From Trichoplax sp. H2 (taxonomy: Eukaryota > Placozoa > Uniplacotomia > Trichoplacea): a stretch of DNA of 64,000 bases. The stretch covers positions 1 to 64,000 of the forward strand of contig NOWV01000108.1 in the NCBI GenBank assembly GCA_003344405.1. The letters are read 5' to 3'. The notes under the pieces were generated by a model that was given only the letters and a program-made list of their open reading frames with translations, did no database searches and was not told where the DNA came from. The translations under genes and the position numbers were made by a program. Positions 1 to 11,070 of the stretch are shown piece after piece. The first letter of the stretch is position 1. Every line of letters starts with the position of its first letter.

Positions 1-354
1 GGGCGAGGATGCTTGTCATCGACGCTGCGTATCGCGCAAAAATAGTGTCACCTAGAGTCATTGATTTCTCTATCAAGAGAGTATTCTTTGGGCGACATTA
101 CTTTCGCTGCGCTTCCTCGATGCCATAGGTAGCAATGCTGCTGAAATGGCTACAGGCTCTATCTTCAATACATTGGTCCAAATAGATCTGCAAGTTTGCT
201 GACTTTATTGGATTGAAGCTTGGCCAATTTGCTTAGACAAGTATCATCGAGGTATAGAGCCGTTTCAGCGGTATGGATTGGACATGTCGCAGGGAAATGG
301 TGCGCAGTCCAATGGGTAGGGAAGTCCATCAAGGACACTGACATAGGGATAGCT
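1..354. other. No recognised gene
   Basis: Somewhat GC-richer sequence at the window edge. Short open frames exist on both strands (for example 165-365 on the minus strand) but none has a recognisable domain or clear splice context. A minus-strand exon could start near 50, where an AG precedes an open stretch, but this cannot be supported from so little sequence. Confidence 0.3.
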
Positions 355-1072
355 AAAATCTTCATCGATTTGACAAAGAAAGGCAGCTTTTTCTGCTACT
401 TCGTATACTAGGATGATTGCGACATTATTATTGCGATGAGTGCCTTCACAGCAACCATGCTGCTACAATAGCCAAATAAGCTAGCTGCAATAGCCAAATA
501 AGCTAGCTGCAATAGCCAAATAAGCTAGCTACAATAGCCGAATAAGCTAGCTGCAACATCCGAATAAGCTAGCTGCAACATCCAAATAAGCTAGCTGCAA
601 CATCCAAATAAGCTAGCTGCAATAGCCAAATAAGCTAGCTGCAACATCCAAATAAGCTAGCTGCAATAGCCAAATAAGCTAGCTACAATAGCCAAATAAG
701 CTAGCTGCAGTAGCCAAATAAGCTAGCTGCAATAGCCAAATAAGCTACCTACAATAGCCGAATAAGCTAGCTGCAATAGCCAAATAAACTGGCTAAAATA
801 GCCAAATAAGCTAGCTGCAATAGCCAAATAAAGTAGCTAAAATAAGCTAGCTGCAATAGCCCAAAAGAATGGCTAAAATAACCCAAAAGCTAGCTAAATA
901 ACCAAATAAACTAGCTGCAACACCCAAATAAGCTAGCTACAATTGCCAAATAAACTAGCTAAAATAGCTAAAATCTCAAGCAATTTTACAAAGAAATGCA
1001 GCTTTTCCTACTAACTCGTACACTAGCATGACTACGATATTATTTTTACTAGGAGTACCTGCACACCATGCA
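355..1072. repeat. Imperfect direct repeats (about 105 bp) flanking the minisatellite
   Basis: Sequence 355-460 and sequence 966-1072 are recognisably the same element: both run from AAAATCT through a GCAGCTTTT core and an ACTAG-ATGA block to a CACC/AACCATGC end, with scattered substitutions. The 22-bp minisatellite lies exactly between them, so the array appears to have expanded between two halves of an older tandem duplication, or the flank was copied together with the first units. Confidence 0.7.
461..968. repeat. 22-bp minisatellite with AGCTAGCT core
   Basis: About 23 head-to-tail units with a 22-bp period (GCTAGC cores at 481, 503 and so on). The consensus is roughly CAATAGCCAAATAAGCTAGC plus TG. 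A second unit type has CAACATCC in place of CAATAGCC and is interspersed among the first, so the array has higher-order variation. Each good unit contains the 8-bp palindrome AGCTAGCT. Units degrade toward the 3' end (780-960), as expected where exchange between repeats is less frequent. Confidence 0.95.
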
Positions 1073-1499
1073 GAGCGAGCATACTGTAATGTCTGCACGC
1101 CTACTGTGCAGCCATTACTTTGACAAGAGTGTAGGTATACTACTATGGTTGTCTGGGAGTGCTGACTGCCACTTTGATGGAGAATTGCTGCATTTCTCTG
1201 AATTCATCACTACCACGAAAGGGGATTTGCAGGGTGGACACAATTGGTCACGTAGGATCGGTAGAAAAAGACACCTTGTATAGGAAAGAAGAAAGAGCTT
1301 TTTGTGTGCTACCTCGCAGTATTATTAATCACCACCATGGCGAGAGTCGTATATAGACGTGTCTACGTATATTTTAGAAGGAAACTTTCTACTGTCCATA
1401 ATGCCTTTCTAGACTTGTCGACATTGATATATATATATATACTCACTAATGAGTTGATTCATGAATCTACTTGTACTGTATTGATATCCAATTAATTCT
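1073..1499. other. No recognised gene
   Basis: Short overlapping open frames only, and a small (TA)n tract near 1426-1440. Nothing here supports a gene. Confidence 0.4.
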
Positions 1500-4240
1500 T
1501 GTCTACTCATTTTAGTACTCTAGATACATAGTCGTATCTTGTATACAGTATTGCTTTTAATAGTAAACATATTACCCCATTAACCCGTAGATCCGTCCAT
1601 ACTTTATGTTATTACTATCACTAAAAGTACATCAGTTTCTTCATCACCTGGATCTGATTTGTAAATAACAAGCCCAAAATACCCAAGCAGTATTCATTCA
1701 TATTGCAATTAGTTTATGTACCCTTGTATTCAACGATGGTGGATGAATATCAACAATCATCTGATGATAATGAGGATCAAGGTAAATGAGTTTATTATCT
1801 ACAGAAGATTAAACAATATTGACAGTGGATCAGTTAAATGAATATGATTAATAAAAGTGTGGTTTAAAAATTTTATCACACAATCACAAAAATGAAAATA
1901 GCTTGAAATCCAATAAAGGTTACCGAATGGCGAGGCTTGCCTCCTAGAGTCAAGATGATTGACTACAACAGCAAGGAAAAAATTGATTACATAATCTGCA
2001 TCCAGGCACGACATTGTAGATATGAAATGGAAACATCATCAACAGCAACATTAAAAAGCTTATTACATAATCTGTATTGCAAGCACGACTGTGTAGATAT
2101 TAAATGTTCAAAAATATCAACAGTAACGAGAAAATTTGGCGCTTTCAAACGGTGCAATGTTACTGTGTATCCGTCGATTGAGCAATACTTTCGTATAACG
2201 AGAAGCACATCGGCTTCTTCATTCCCTTGTCATTGATCTCTCTAAGTTACTTGATCGATCTGTCCTAAGAACAAAGCTCCTTTCTTCTATCGCTATCATT
2301 CGTGCCCCGTTACATGAAATATTACTACAGTACAACAACTTCCCAAATTACTTAGGCAACATTGATTGATATGGACGTTGATTTTATGAGTATTACTATG
2401 ATTGATATCTTATGATCGTTTATTCATTTCAGTACAGTATTGCTTTCAAATCATGTATTACTTTATATCCTTAGATCCGGCAATACTTTACTTTAGTATC
2501 ACAAGAAAGACACTACTGTAGTTTCTTTGATCGCCTGTATTGGATTTGTAAATAACAATCCCTCCTCCCCCCTAAAAATAAATGAAGCACAAGCAGCATT
2601 AATTTATATTGACGTTTATTTCATGAGTATTACATAATCTATATCCAATGGCTGTCTACTCATTTCTGTACAGTACTATATACAAACATAATTTACATAT
2701 CCTACACTGCTTTCAAATGGTGCATTACTCCTCCTCCGTCGATTTATCCATACTTGTAATATTAGGAAAAACACATTAGTTTCTTAATTACCTCAATCTG
2801 ATCTGTCAATAACAATCTCAACTATTCCACCAGTATTAATTGATATTGATGTTGATTTTATTACCGTAGTACTGTATGTAATTTATTATTTCTATCGTAT
2901 GATTGTTTATTCATTTTAGAAAGTAAAATACTATGCCCAAATACGCGTATATAATTGCTACACGTATATCCTGCATTACTTTCCATCTGTCCATTTAGCA
3001 ATACTTTGGTACTACGACAAGTATCTAAGTTTCTTCATCAGCCCGATCTGATCAGTAGTGAACAACTAGAAAAACTACTTTGATGCTATTGATTCATAGT
3101 GACACTGATTCTGTTCATATTCTTATTTATGTCTTATGAGTATGACTGCTATTCATTTCACAAAGTACAATATTATGCCCAAGTATATCATTTAAACGTG
3201 GATATCCTACATTACTCTCCATCTGGCCATTTAGCAATACTTTGGTATTACGACAAGTATCTTAGTTTCTTCATCCCACCTAGATCTGATCAGTCGATAA
3301 CAACTCAAAAATAACTCTGATGGTATTCATGATATTATTGATATAGTATCCTACAAGCAGGACTGTCTACTCATTTCACAAAGTACAATATTATGCCCAA
3401 GTATATCATTTAAACGTGGATATCCTACATTACTCTCCATCTGGCCATTTAGCAATACTTTGGTATTACGACAAGTATGTTAGTTTCTTCATCCCACCTA
3501 GATCTGATCACTCAATAACAACTCAAAAACAACTCTGATAGTTCTGTTAAAGTGTTCATTATATTATTCATACAGTATCCTACAAGCAGGACTGTCTACT
3601 CATTTCATAAAGTACAATACTATGTCCAAGGATACGATGTAGACGCGCGGATATCCTACATTACTCTCCATCTGGCCATTTAGCAATGATGTACTTTGGT
3701 GTTGCCAGAAGGACTGTCCATTCGTTTCTTCATCACCTAGATTTGATAAGCAGATAGCAACCCTCCCCTACTCCTCCCCCATCCACCCCCAAAATACTTT
3801 AATAGTATTGATTCTATTGACGTTGATTCTGTCATTACTATTTATTTATTTATTCATTTCAGAACAATATTATACACAAATTTCTAAATTATTTATCCTA
3901 CACTGCTTTCAAATGGCGCATTAGTCGTCGATTCAGCGATACTTTAGTCTTGCAAAAGCACATCAGTTTACTTAGAACCTGGATCTGATTTGTAAACGAA
4001 TAATCCCTCCCCTACCCCCCCCCCCCAAATTTGCTAAATTGAATGGTTGTCATTCCTTTCAGTCCATGTCTTGCAAAAAGCAAATCAGTTTACTTCGAAC
4101 CTGGATCTGATTTGTAACGAACAATCCCTCCCCCACACTAAAAAATAAAAATTAGAATGATTGATTGCTATTGACGTTGATTCTATCAACATTTGTAAGT
4201 GGAATGGTTGTCATTCCTTTCAGTCCATGTATATCCATGC
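1500..4240. repeat. Degenerate tandem array, units about 220-230 bp
   Basis: A recurring module contains an AAAGTACAATA..ATGCCCAA segment, a CCTACATTACT..CCATCTGGCCATTTAGCAATACTTTGG segment and a TTTCTTCATC..CCTAGATCTGATC segment. The clearest copies begin near 2919, 3161, 3379 and 3609 (spacings about 240, 218 and 229 bp). The copies at 3161 and 3379 are nearly identical. Older copies are visible around 1510-1680, 2430-2560 and 2660-2820. At the 3' end (3953-4230) two smaller duplicated pieces repeat the CATCAGTTTACTT..GGATCTGATTTGTAA and GGTTGTCATTCCTTTCAGTCC motifs, and a run of 11-12 C's lies near 4015. No protein-coding potential is evident. Confidence 0.85.
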
Positions 4241-4929
4241 CTCACTTACGCCATTTTTAAACCAATGGATGCATTTCTCTGCACTAGTCAATTCTACGTC
4301 CACAAAACAGCACAGTTTGTTATTTTTCCCCCCCACGACTAGTACCCCACAACTTGTCTTCTACTCCGTTGATTACAAAACATAGTTTCGGCTACGTTAG
4401 GGACTTGAACAGGAGAAGAAGAAGAAGTTTTTCCTATTCCATGCCTGTATAAGATTGATCCATTGAATTGTATGAATGGATGGAGTGTGATAAAGTATCT
4501 TCTCGAAAATACAAAAGAACTACAATTTCTTGTAAAAGTTCACTTTATTCAATAACATTAGTTTGGTCTATCCAACTGCAATCAGACTATCCATTTGGAT
4601 AATACCATGGTAGAAGAATTGAATGTGATCTACCAGCATTTTATCAAAAGCATGAAACCACAAAAAAATAGAGACTAGGACAACTCGTTCTTCCTTAAAC
4701 TTGGGCGAATCCATTCCCTCGTCTCCATGGATAGAAATAAAACACAAACTAATGCACCGTGCTGTTGTCGTCAAGTTAGCAAGATAAAATAGAACCAGTC
4801 CGCTCCATTCTCCCTAACCAATATTACAGTATTGAATCTAGAATACAAGGGGGAAGCTTAGCAAAGACATTCTTGCTGATAGTCAATCAAGAAATAAAAT
4901 GAAAATTGAACAAGATCCATAACGGCCAC
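4241..4929. other. No recognised gene
   Basis: AT-rich sequence with short open frames on both strands. No domain or consistent exon chain was seen. It could contain the 3' UTR of the minus-strand exons that end at 4930. Confidence 0.35.
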
Positions 4930-5270
4930 CTACTCCTGTACAATATCGTTATGCTGGCTTATTGGGATCCAACTTCCATCATCCATAGTTGAAATTGTCC
5001 AGCCGACGTCATCGCTGTAGAACAATCAGTCATTATCCTATTCGCATATTACAAGTAAATATCCATTTCTATCGTCCAGCCTATTCCACAGTCAGCACCT
5101 ATAATGATCTTATTTAAACAAGAGTAATTGTATGGCAAAACAATCTTCGACAAGAATTTTGTTTATCTAATCACTTTGGTCTATTTTCCTAACCTAATAT
5201 CGAAGTAAGTTCTCCATCCCTTGCTATCCTTCAACCAATACAAGTTGTCTTTGCTTCCAATCGTCCTTGA
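4930..5270 (-). CDS. 3' end of an unrecognised minus-strand gene (two linked exons)
   Basis: Two minus-strand open segments join cleanly. Exon 5194-5270 follows a CTAG acceptor and ends at a GT donor (GTTAGG) in phase 2. Exon 4930-5014 follows an ACAG acceptor, restores the frame and ends at a TAG stop. The encoded C-terminus is about 53 residues, rich in Trp, Asp and Ser (DNLYWLKDSKGWRTYF, then DDVGWTIS, ending QHNDIVQE). I do not recognise the family. Upstream exons could not be fixed: other open stretches on the same strand (5290-5420, and 5718-5957 with CQCCKNRQQMSLEAF) look coding but do not join in a consistent phase. Protein-like composition and matching phases are the only support. 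Confidence 0.35.
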
Positions 5271-6125
5271 CTAGGATAGCGCTCATGCTAACATCAAAGT
5301 GAAATCGCTCAGTTGGATAGCGGTAGTCGACAAGGCATTCTCAAGCAATTCATCATTTTGGATGTTTTTCTTTCCAATGATTCCTCGACAATCGATTGAA
5401 GTTGGGCCTTATTTTATGATCACTTGATTTTTTGATTTTTTTGGCTGCTTCTTCTTTCAACGTTTTATTTTAGTCATCGACAACGGTGAACTTGTTGAAA
5501 TTACTTGGACAAATTGATCATATTATCCAAAGCCACTTGAAGCAATTGGAAAAGATTGATTGAGAGAGAGAGAGAGAGAGAGAAAGATTAAGGGCAAACC
5601 CCAATCATCATTACGTGACCACAACGATCAAGACTTGAAGCTGTATTCCTTTTCATTCATTGTTGGAGGGAAAATTACTTTTGCTACCATCCAACATCGA
5701 CAACTAAGGGAATACAACTAATTGTCATCGGTCCATCGTAAAACTAAATGACAAGCCAAATTGTCTCCATTGAAAGCTTCCAATGACATCTGTTGACGGT
5801 TCTTACAGCATTGACATGCTTTCAATTGCCAACGATCATTGGAAATTAATGACTCATCGACAAGACGAGTAAAATCCATCCTACCGCCGACCAAGACACC
5901 ACCAATTACTAGCCACTTTATTGATGCTGGTGTAGGGCATTTTTTCAAAACAATCAATCAATCACTCACGATTATTGACCGTATTGGAAAGCAATCCAAT
6001 TACATTAGGATTAATTTGAGTATCGAGAAGAAAAAAAAAAAGGAAAGAAAACAAGACATTTTATTCGTTGCACGCTTCACGAGAATTGATTGCAAAACTT
6101 ATCCTAGCAAATAGTACCGTCTGTC
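5271..6125. other. Possible upstream exons of the minus-strand gene; kinase 5' flank
   Basis: This interval holds open minus-strand stretches, the best being 5718-5957 (79 codons with a cysteine cluster CQCC), that may belong to the gene ending at 4930. No complete exon chain could be assembled. It also holds a (GA)n tract at about 5562-5583 and an A-rich run near 6031-6041, upstream of the kinase start. Confidence 0.3.
5562..5583. repeat. (GA)n microsatellite
   Basis: Uninterrupted dinucleotide GA repeat of about 11 units, directly visible. Confidence 0.9.
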
Positions 6126-7094
6126 ATGTATCGGCAAATTCCTTTAAGATATTCCAATCAAGTCATGAATTCAATCAAGGCCCAACGGAATCGATCATCC
6201 ACTGTCAGTGAATCGTACATCTTTGAAAATAAAATTGGCAGTGGTAGTCATTCTAATGTCTATAAAGCCATTGGAAATAATCAAAGTCAAGATCAGGTGG
6301 CTGTCAAGCATTACTTTAATACTTGGTCTTGCGAGAGCCTTATTGCAAACGAAATTGCCATTTTGAAACGATTAGATCATCCTAATTGTGCCAAATTTCT
6401 CGATTTATTTGTTACTTTCAACAACGATTGCTACTTAATCTTAGAATACATTGATGGAATCGATCTATTCGATAAAGTGAAAGATGAAGGCAACCTCTCT
6501 GAATCAATCAGTCAAGCAATAATCCATCAAATTTTATCCGGTGCACAATATTTACATGATTGTCACATTGTCCATCGCGATTTAAAACCTGAAAATCTTA
6601 TTTATGACAATCATCGATACAATAGTAAGCTCAACGGCCACGATCCTAAAGTACTTGATGAGCCCCATTTTACGATTAAAATTATCGATTTTGCTTACTC
6701 GACCATAGACGATGGAAATGGCATCACTGGTGTATACGGTTCCAAGGGGTATATGGCTCCGGAAGTGGTTGAAGAAAAGATCTACAATAAAGCTATTGAC
6801 TGTTGGACTATTGGATTAATTACTTATTTCATCCTTTCTGGTCAACGTCTCTTTAACACCAATGATTATGAAACATTATGCAATACACCAGCGATATTAG
6901 ATTCTATCTTTAATGAAACTACTTGGTCATTGATTTCGCCTGATATCAAAGATTTTATCCGCCAGTTGTTAATGGTGGATCCTAAAGAAAGACTGACATG
7001 CCAAGCAGCATTAAATCATGCTTGGTTTAACCCTAAATTACAAAATTATAATGCCTTGAATAATGACAATAATTCGGCCCATCTCGACCTATAA
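6126..7094 (+). CDS. Intronless CaMK-like serine/threonine protein kinase with DFA in place of DFG
   Basis: A single open frame of 322 codons encodes a complete kinase fold. It has a glycine loop GSGSHSNVYKA (about 38-48), the VAVK lysine K61, the helix-C glutamate E76, the catalytic loop HRDLKPEN (150-157, D152), the metal motif D188-F-A, and YMAPEVV (209-215) followed by DCWTIGLITYFILSG. The subdomain pattern and the W.LISPDIKDFIRQLLMVDPKERLT tail fit the CaMK group. Two oddities: the DFG glycine is Ala (GCT), and about 20 extra residues lie between the catalytic loop and the DFA. There is no calmodulin-binding tail beyond residue 305. Unlike the other genes in the window it has no introns, which would fit a retrocopy, though no poly-A trace is clear. 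Substrate is unknown. A second in-frame Met at codon 14 could also be the start. Confidence 0.85.
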   Translation: MYRQIPLRYSNQVMNSIKAQRNRSSTVSESYIFENKIGSGSHSNVYKAIGNNQSQDQVAVKHYFNTWSCESLIANEIAILKRLDHPNCAKFLDLFVTFNNDCYLILEYIDGIDLFDKVKDEGNLSESISQAIIHQILSGAQYLHDCHIVHRDLKPENLIYDNHRYNSKLNGHDPKVLDEPHFTIKIIDFAYSTIDDGNGITGVYGSKGYMAPEVVEEKIYNKAIDCWTIGLITYFILSGQRLFNTNDYETLCNTPAILDSIFNETTWSLISPDIKDFIRQLLMVDPKERLTCQAALNHAWFNPKLQNYNALNNDNNSAHLDL

Positions 7095-7389
7095 AAAAGT
7101 AATTATTAATGTCTACTTGACCACTTTTTAGTCGAGTATAACTACTACAAGATGTTGTTAATCTTTTATTCTACAAGACAAGTTTTTAGGTAGAATCCAA
7201 TAGTGTCCAAAGATACCTACAGCTAAATCTATAGTTGAACGTATACACTACTTGTATGAACTAATTTCCCCAAGTAATTTATCCGATGATTGCAAAGATA
7301 AACAAGTATCGTTTTCGCAGTCAACTTTATTGAAATTCTACATATTAATGGTGAAGTCATTGTTGGCATCATGCGGTTCCAACTATTGA

Positions 7390-7900
7390 ATTCTACCAAG
7401 CAATTTATCCAACAATTGCAAAAGACAACAAGGATCGTTCTCGCAGTTAACTTTATCGAAATTCTACATGTTAATAGTTAAGGTACTGTCAAGCAATTTA
7501 TCCAACAATTGCAAAAGACCAACAAAGATCGTTCTCGCAGTCAACTTTATCGAAATTCTACATGTTAATAGTCAAGGTACTGTCAAGCAATTTATCCAAC
7601 AATTGTAAAAACCAACAAGGATCGTTCTCGCAGTCAACGTTATCGAAATTCTACATGTTAATAGTCAAGGTACTGTCAAGCAATTTATCCAACAATTGCT
7701 AAAGACCAACAAGGATCGTTCTGGCAGTCAACTTATCGAAATTCTACATGTTAATAGTCAAGGTACTGTCAAGCAATTTATCCAACAATTGCAAAAGACC
7801 AACAAAGATCGTTCTCGTAGTCAACGGTATTAAAATTCTACATATTCATAGTCAAGACATTGCTTGCTTGATGCGGTTGCACTGTTAAATTCTATCCTAC
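7390..7900. repeat. 93-bp tandem repeat downstream of the kinase
   Basis: The unit begins with CAAGCAATTTATCCAACAAT and recurs at 7397, 7490, 7584, 7677 and 7770 (spacings 93, 94, 93 and 93 bp). It continues through GATCGTTCTCGCAGTCAAC and TCGAAATTCTACATGTTAATAG. Diverged, longer relatives (about 127 bp, with an extra GATGCGGTT segment) flank the array at about 7270-7396 and 7830-7960. No ORF spans it. Confidence 0.9.
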
Positions 7901-7959
7901 AACTTAGCCAACAATTGCAAAGACAAACTAGTATCGTTTTCGTCGTCAATTCTAGTAAA

Positions 7960-9765
7960 ATTCTACTTATTCATACGATAATCAAGTCATTATTGGCAGT
8001 ATACTGTACAATTGCGCTATTGAATTCTATCTAGCCGTTTCAATTTATGAAATGCCAACCTACAAGTACGAGTATTTATGCAATTATCAAGATCAACGAA
8101 TTTAACGGGATAATAAAAAAGACTTTTGAGAAAAAAGGATCTTTCCCCTTTTTTGGCTAAAACCATACTTTATATTTATCTGATATCGAAAATATAACTA
8201 TATTTGTAATAGTTTAATCCTATTAATGTCGACGATACTCTTTATATAATATAATATAATTAATTCATTATACACTGTATGTATCGACATGAGTCAATTT
8301 AATATTCTTTTAAGGCTGATGAAAACATTTTTACTATGTTACACTTATTAATATCTTTCAACTCCAGATTATAGCAAATTTATTAACAGATTCTGGCCAA
8401 TGCTTATGCTGTACCCACTATGGATGGGTACTATTAGTGTTACTGCATAAAGTAACTTCTTCCTTTTTTTTGTTATACGAGCGCTATTCGCATACTAGAT
8501 GAGACCTTATAGAGATGTTGTCGTAGTACTGTCAAAGCTCGTCCATTTGATACCTACAAAAACAGACTACAGAATATTGCTGCCTTGTACATCATCTATA
8601 ATTATATAATCGTAAGTCATAGTCGATTTTATAATGAATGAAATTACTCTCTTTTACTATTAAAAAAATTGGCTAAAATTCTATTTTTATCAAGCTCAAA
8701 CTGACAATCTATTCTATTGATAGCAATCAATTTATTACTAATTAACGCGTCTCATGTTATTTTCATATATTCATTATAATTAATTGATGTAAAGTGTATT
8801 TTATAAATGCTAAAAGGGCATAACTAATTAGCCCATATCAATTACGGTTTATGATTGACGACAGTTTTGTCGTACTTTCTGGCTACAACAAATCTATCAA
8901 TCACTATAAATATTCTATTCTAAATATATAATATATAGATCGAGTGTTGCATAACAATATGCGCACTTTATTTATCGTCGAATTTTTTTCTATTTATTCT
9001 CCATTACATTATAGCACATTTTTATCGGTTCTACTAGTATAGAGTATTTATTCTGGTAGAATATTGTCCTATTTCAAAGCACTGTTTTGATTAGTTTTTC
9101 TTTGTAATGCTTTTCAACGATTATAATTAAAGGTGTTCAAAATTGATTATATATTCGGTACAGTTAGGTAGTTAAATGAAATGGATACTGTTGTACAATT
9201 TCATTCTTGATGTTTGACACCTCGGTTGTACAATAGTTATACATGAATAATTTATATTTTTAGTGCAGGTAGAGCATGCCAATAGCTAAAAGCTATACTC
9301 TGTATACAGTTAACATGTTGTCAGTTACATTCCTAACCTTGGACATTGTCCTATTCGTCGTATGTCTTAGCAACAGTTATGCATATGCAATTTGTATAAC
9401 TTTTCGGCTAGTAATGCAGATATATTGTTAGACTCTCTATGTCCAGACCTTAAAACTGGTCAATTTTGTTTTGTGTAGTAACTATTTTGTCTAATCTAAT
9501 TATCTGAGGCAGTCTTCGACTACATTACTAGCAAAGTCTCCTGGCATTTTTTTTCATGGAATAACAGAAAGCAACTCAAGTATACTCGTAGTAAACTATA
9601 CAGTATAGTATATTATAAGTTGAATTCTAAAAATCCTTAGCAAATAGCTAAGACAACTGTGCTTTACTACCAAGTACTGTACTGAATTAGATGTACTTAG
9701 CCTATCGAATTCCTTTTGGAAGACGTCATTAGAGTATTTGGTTCTGTCAGTCTCCTACATACACT
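7960..9765. other. AT-rich intergenic DNA, nothing recognised
   Basis: About 1.8 kb of very AT-rich sequence with small AT microsatellites (for example near 8240-8265). No open frame over 60 codons and no exon-like segment was seen on either strand. Confidence 0.5.
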
Positions 9766-10035
9766 ATGCCAGAGGCTGACTACTCAATTTGTCTTAATGC
9801 TCTTTTTACTCATCCTTCTTATAATAAATTAATAGAAATAGATCCTGAAATTTTATTGTCAGAGGATGGACCGAAATTTGAGGGGAAATATTGTATACGA
9901 GTAATCAATAAATCGCTTGAAGGATACATCTTGAGCTCATTTCGTGGTTATATGGCCCACAACATGCAACATTTTATCCATCCACACACCAATAGTGATA
10001 CCATTCGGATCCAAATCCAACACTGTATAAGATGA
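9766..10035 (+). CDS. Small hypothetical ORF, possibly an exon or gene remnant
   Basis: An 89-codon frame with a balanced, protein-like composition (start MPEADYSICLNALF, then EGKYCIRVINKSLEGYIL). I do not recognise it. Its last 45 codons lie in the first unit of a three-copy tandem repeat; units 2 and 3 (from 10111 and 10326) carry the same sequence with small indels that break the frame. It may be the intact 5' part of an old gene whose 3' exon has been amplified, or a chance ORF. Confidence 0.3.
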   Translation: MPEADYSICLNALFTHPSYNKLIEIDPEILLSEDGPKFEGKYCIRVINKSLEGYILSSFRGYMAHNMQHFIHPHTNSDTIRIQIQHCIR

Positions 10036-10490
10036 CATCGAAATCAACCTTCGTAAAACTATCGAAGTGACAGATTTTGCAAGCTGCTAATAATTATAAA
10101 AAATATAATTAATAAATCGCTTGAAGGATACATCTTGAGCTCATCTCGCAGTTATATGGCCCACAACATGCAACATTTAACATTTTACTCATGCACACAC
10201 CAGTAGTGATACCATTCGGATCCAAATCCAACACTGTGTAAGATGACATCGAAATGAACCTTCGTAAAACTATCGAAGTGACAGATTTTGCAAGCTGCTA
10301 ATAATTATAAAGAATATAATTAATTAATAAATCGCTTGAAGGATACATCTTGAGCTCATCTCGTGATTATACGGCCCGCAACATGCAACATTTTACCCAT
10401 CCACACACCAATAGTGATACCATTCGGATCCAAATCTAACACTGTAGAAGATGACATGGAAATTAACCTTTTGCTAATAATTCTAAAGAA
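9905..10490. repeat. Tandem triplication, units about 206-215 bp
   Basis: Copies start at AATAAATCGCTTGAAGGATA at 9905, 10111 and 10326. Each runs through CATCTTGAGCTCAT, CACACACCA-TAGTGATACC and GATGACATCGAAAT. Copies 1 and 2 also share the segment up to GCAAGCTGCTAATAATTATAAA, most of which is lost in copy 3. A local 10-bp insertion (AACATTTAACATTTTA) distinguishes copy 2. Confidence 0.9.
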
Positions 10491-10571
10491 TATATCGAAA
10501 ATTTTATTTTCAATATGTAATTGATCAATTTATGGAAGTAGTCCATTTCATAATGTAGAATCATATGGCGG

Positions 10572-10824
10572 TCAAAACTATTGTCTGCCTAAACCACGAT
10601 GGACTTGATGCTTTAGTATGTAGCAATGGGCGAAGAAAGAGACAATAGTTTTGATAGCAAAGTTGAGTACACAAAGCTATAAAGCAGAGTACTGCATCAG
10701 GTACTAGACTGCTATAGTAAAATCTTCAAATACGACAACTATCAAAACTATTGTCTGCCAGGGCCACGTTGGAGCTGATGTTCAGTATGGAAGTAATACC
10801 AGTGAGGGGCGACAATCATTTTGA
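10572..10824. repeat. Tandem pair of hairpin-forming elements
   Basis: Element 1 has a perfect 15-bp inverted repeat (TCAAAACTATTGTCT at 10572-10586 and its reverse complement at 10640-10654) with a 53-nt loop. Element 2 repeats the 5' arm exactly at 10742-10756. Its 3' arm at 10810-10824 differs at three positions. The loops are related (CCACG-TGGA-CTGATG segment). The elements are 170 bp apart, just upstream of PUM3. They could be small non-autonomous elements or transcribed hairpins; the sequence alone does not decide. Confidence 0.7.
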
Positions 10825-11070
10825 TGCCAAGATGTAACGTATAACGTGTATAGTACGCTCATCAGTGGATACCCTTTCGTATAGGATTCGGGGAGAAATC
10901 GATCGTTCTATACCGCACCGGCATGTCTTGCTAATGCTGAACGCACACTTACCCACTGATCCTCTCCAATCTCGTTCTTGCAAAGTTAAATCTCGACATT
11001 TTAGAGACGATATCGTCGTTTATTACGCAATTACTTGTCTTAATTCGTGCTATGAGTGTTTTAAATCACG

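Noticed and set aside
461-968. CRISPR-like array
   Set aside because: The units are contiguous with no unique spacers, and the surrounding genes have spliceosomal introns, so this is a eukaryotic minisatellite.
8000-9700. tRNA or other structured RNA gene in the long AT-rich spacer
   Set aside because: No cloverleaf with conserved A- and B-box spacing could be traced by eye here or elsewhere in the window; a covariance-model scan would be decisive.
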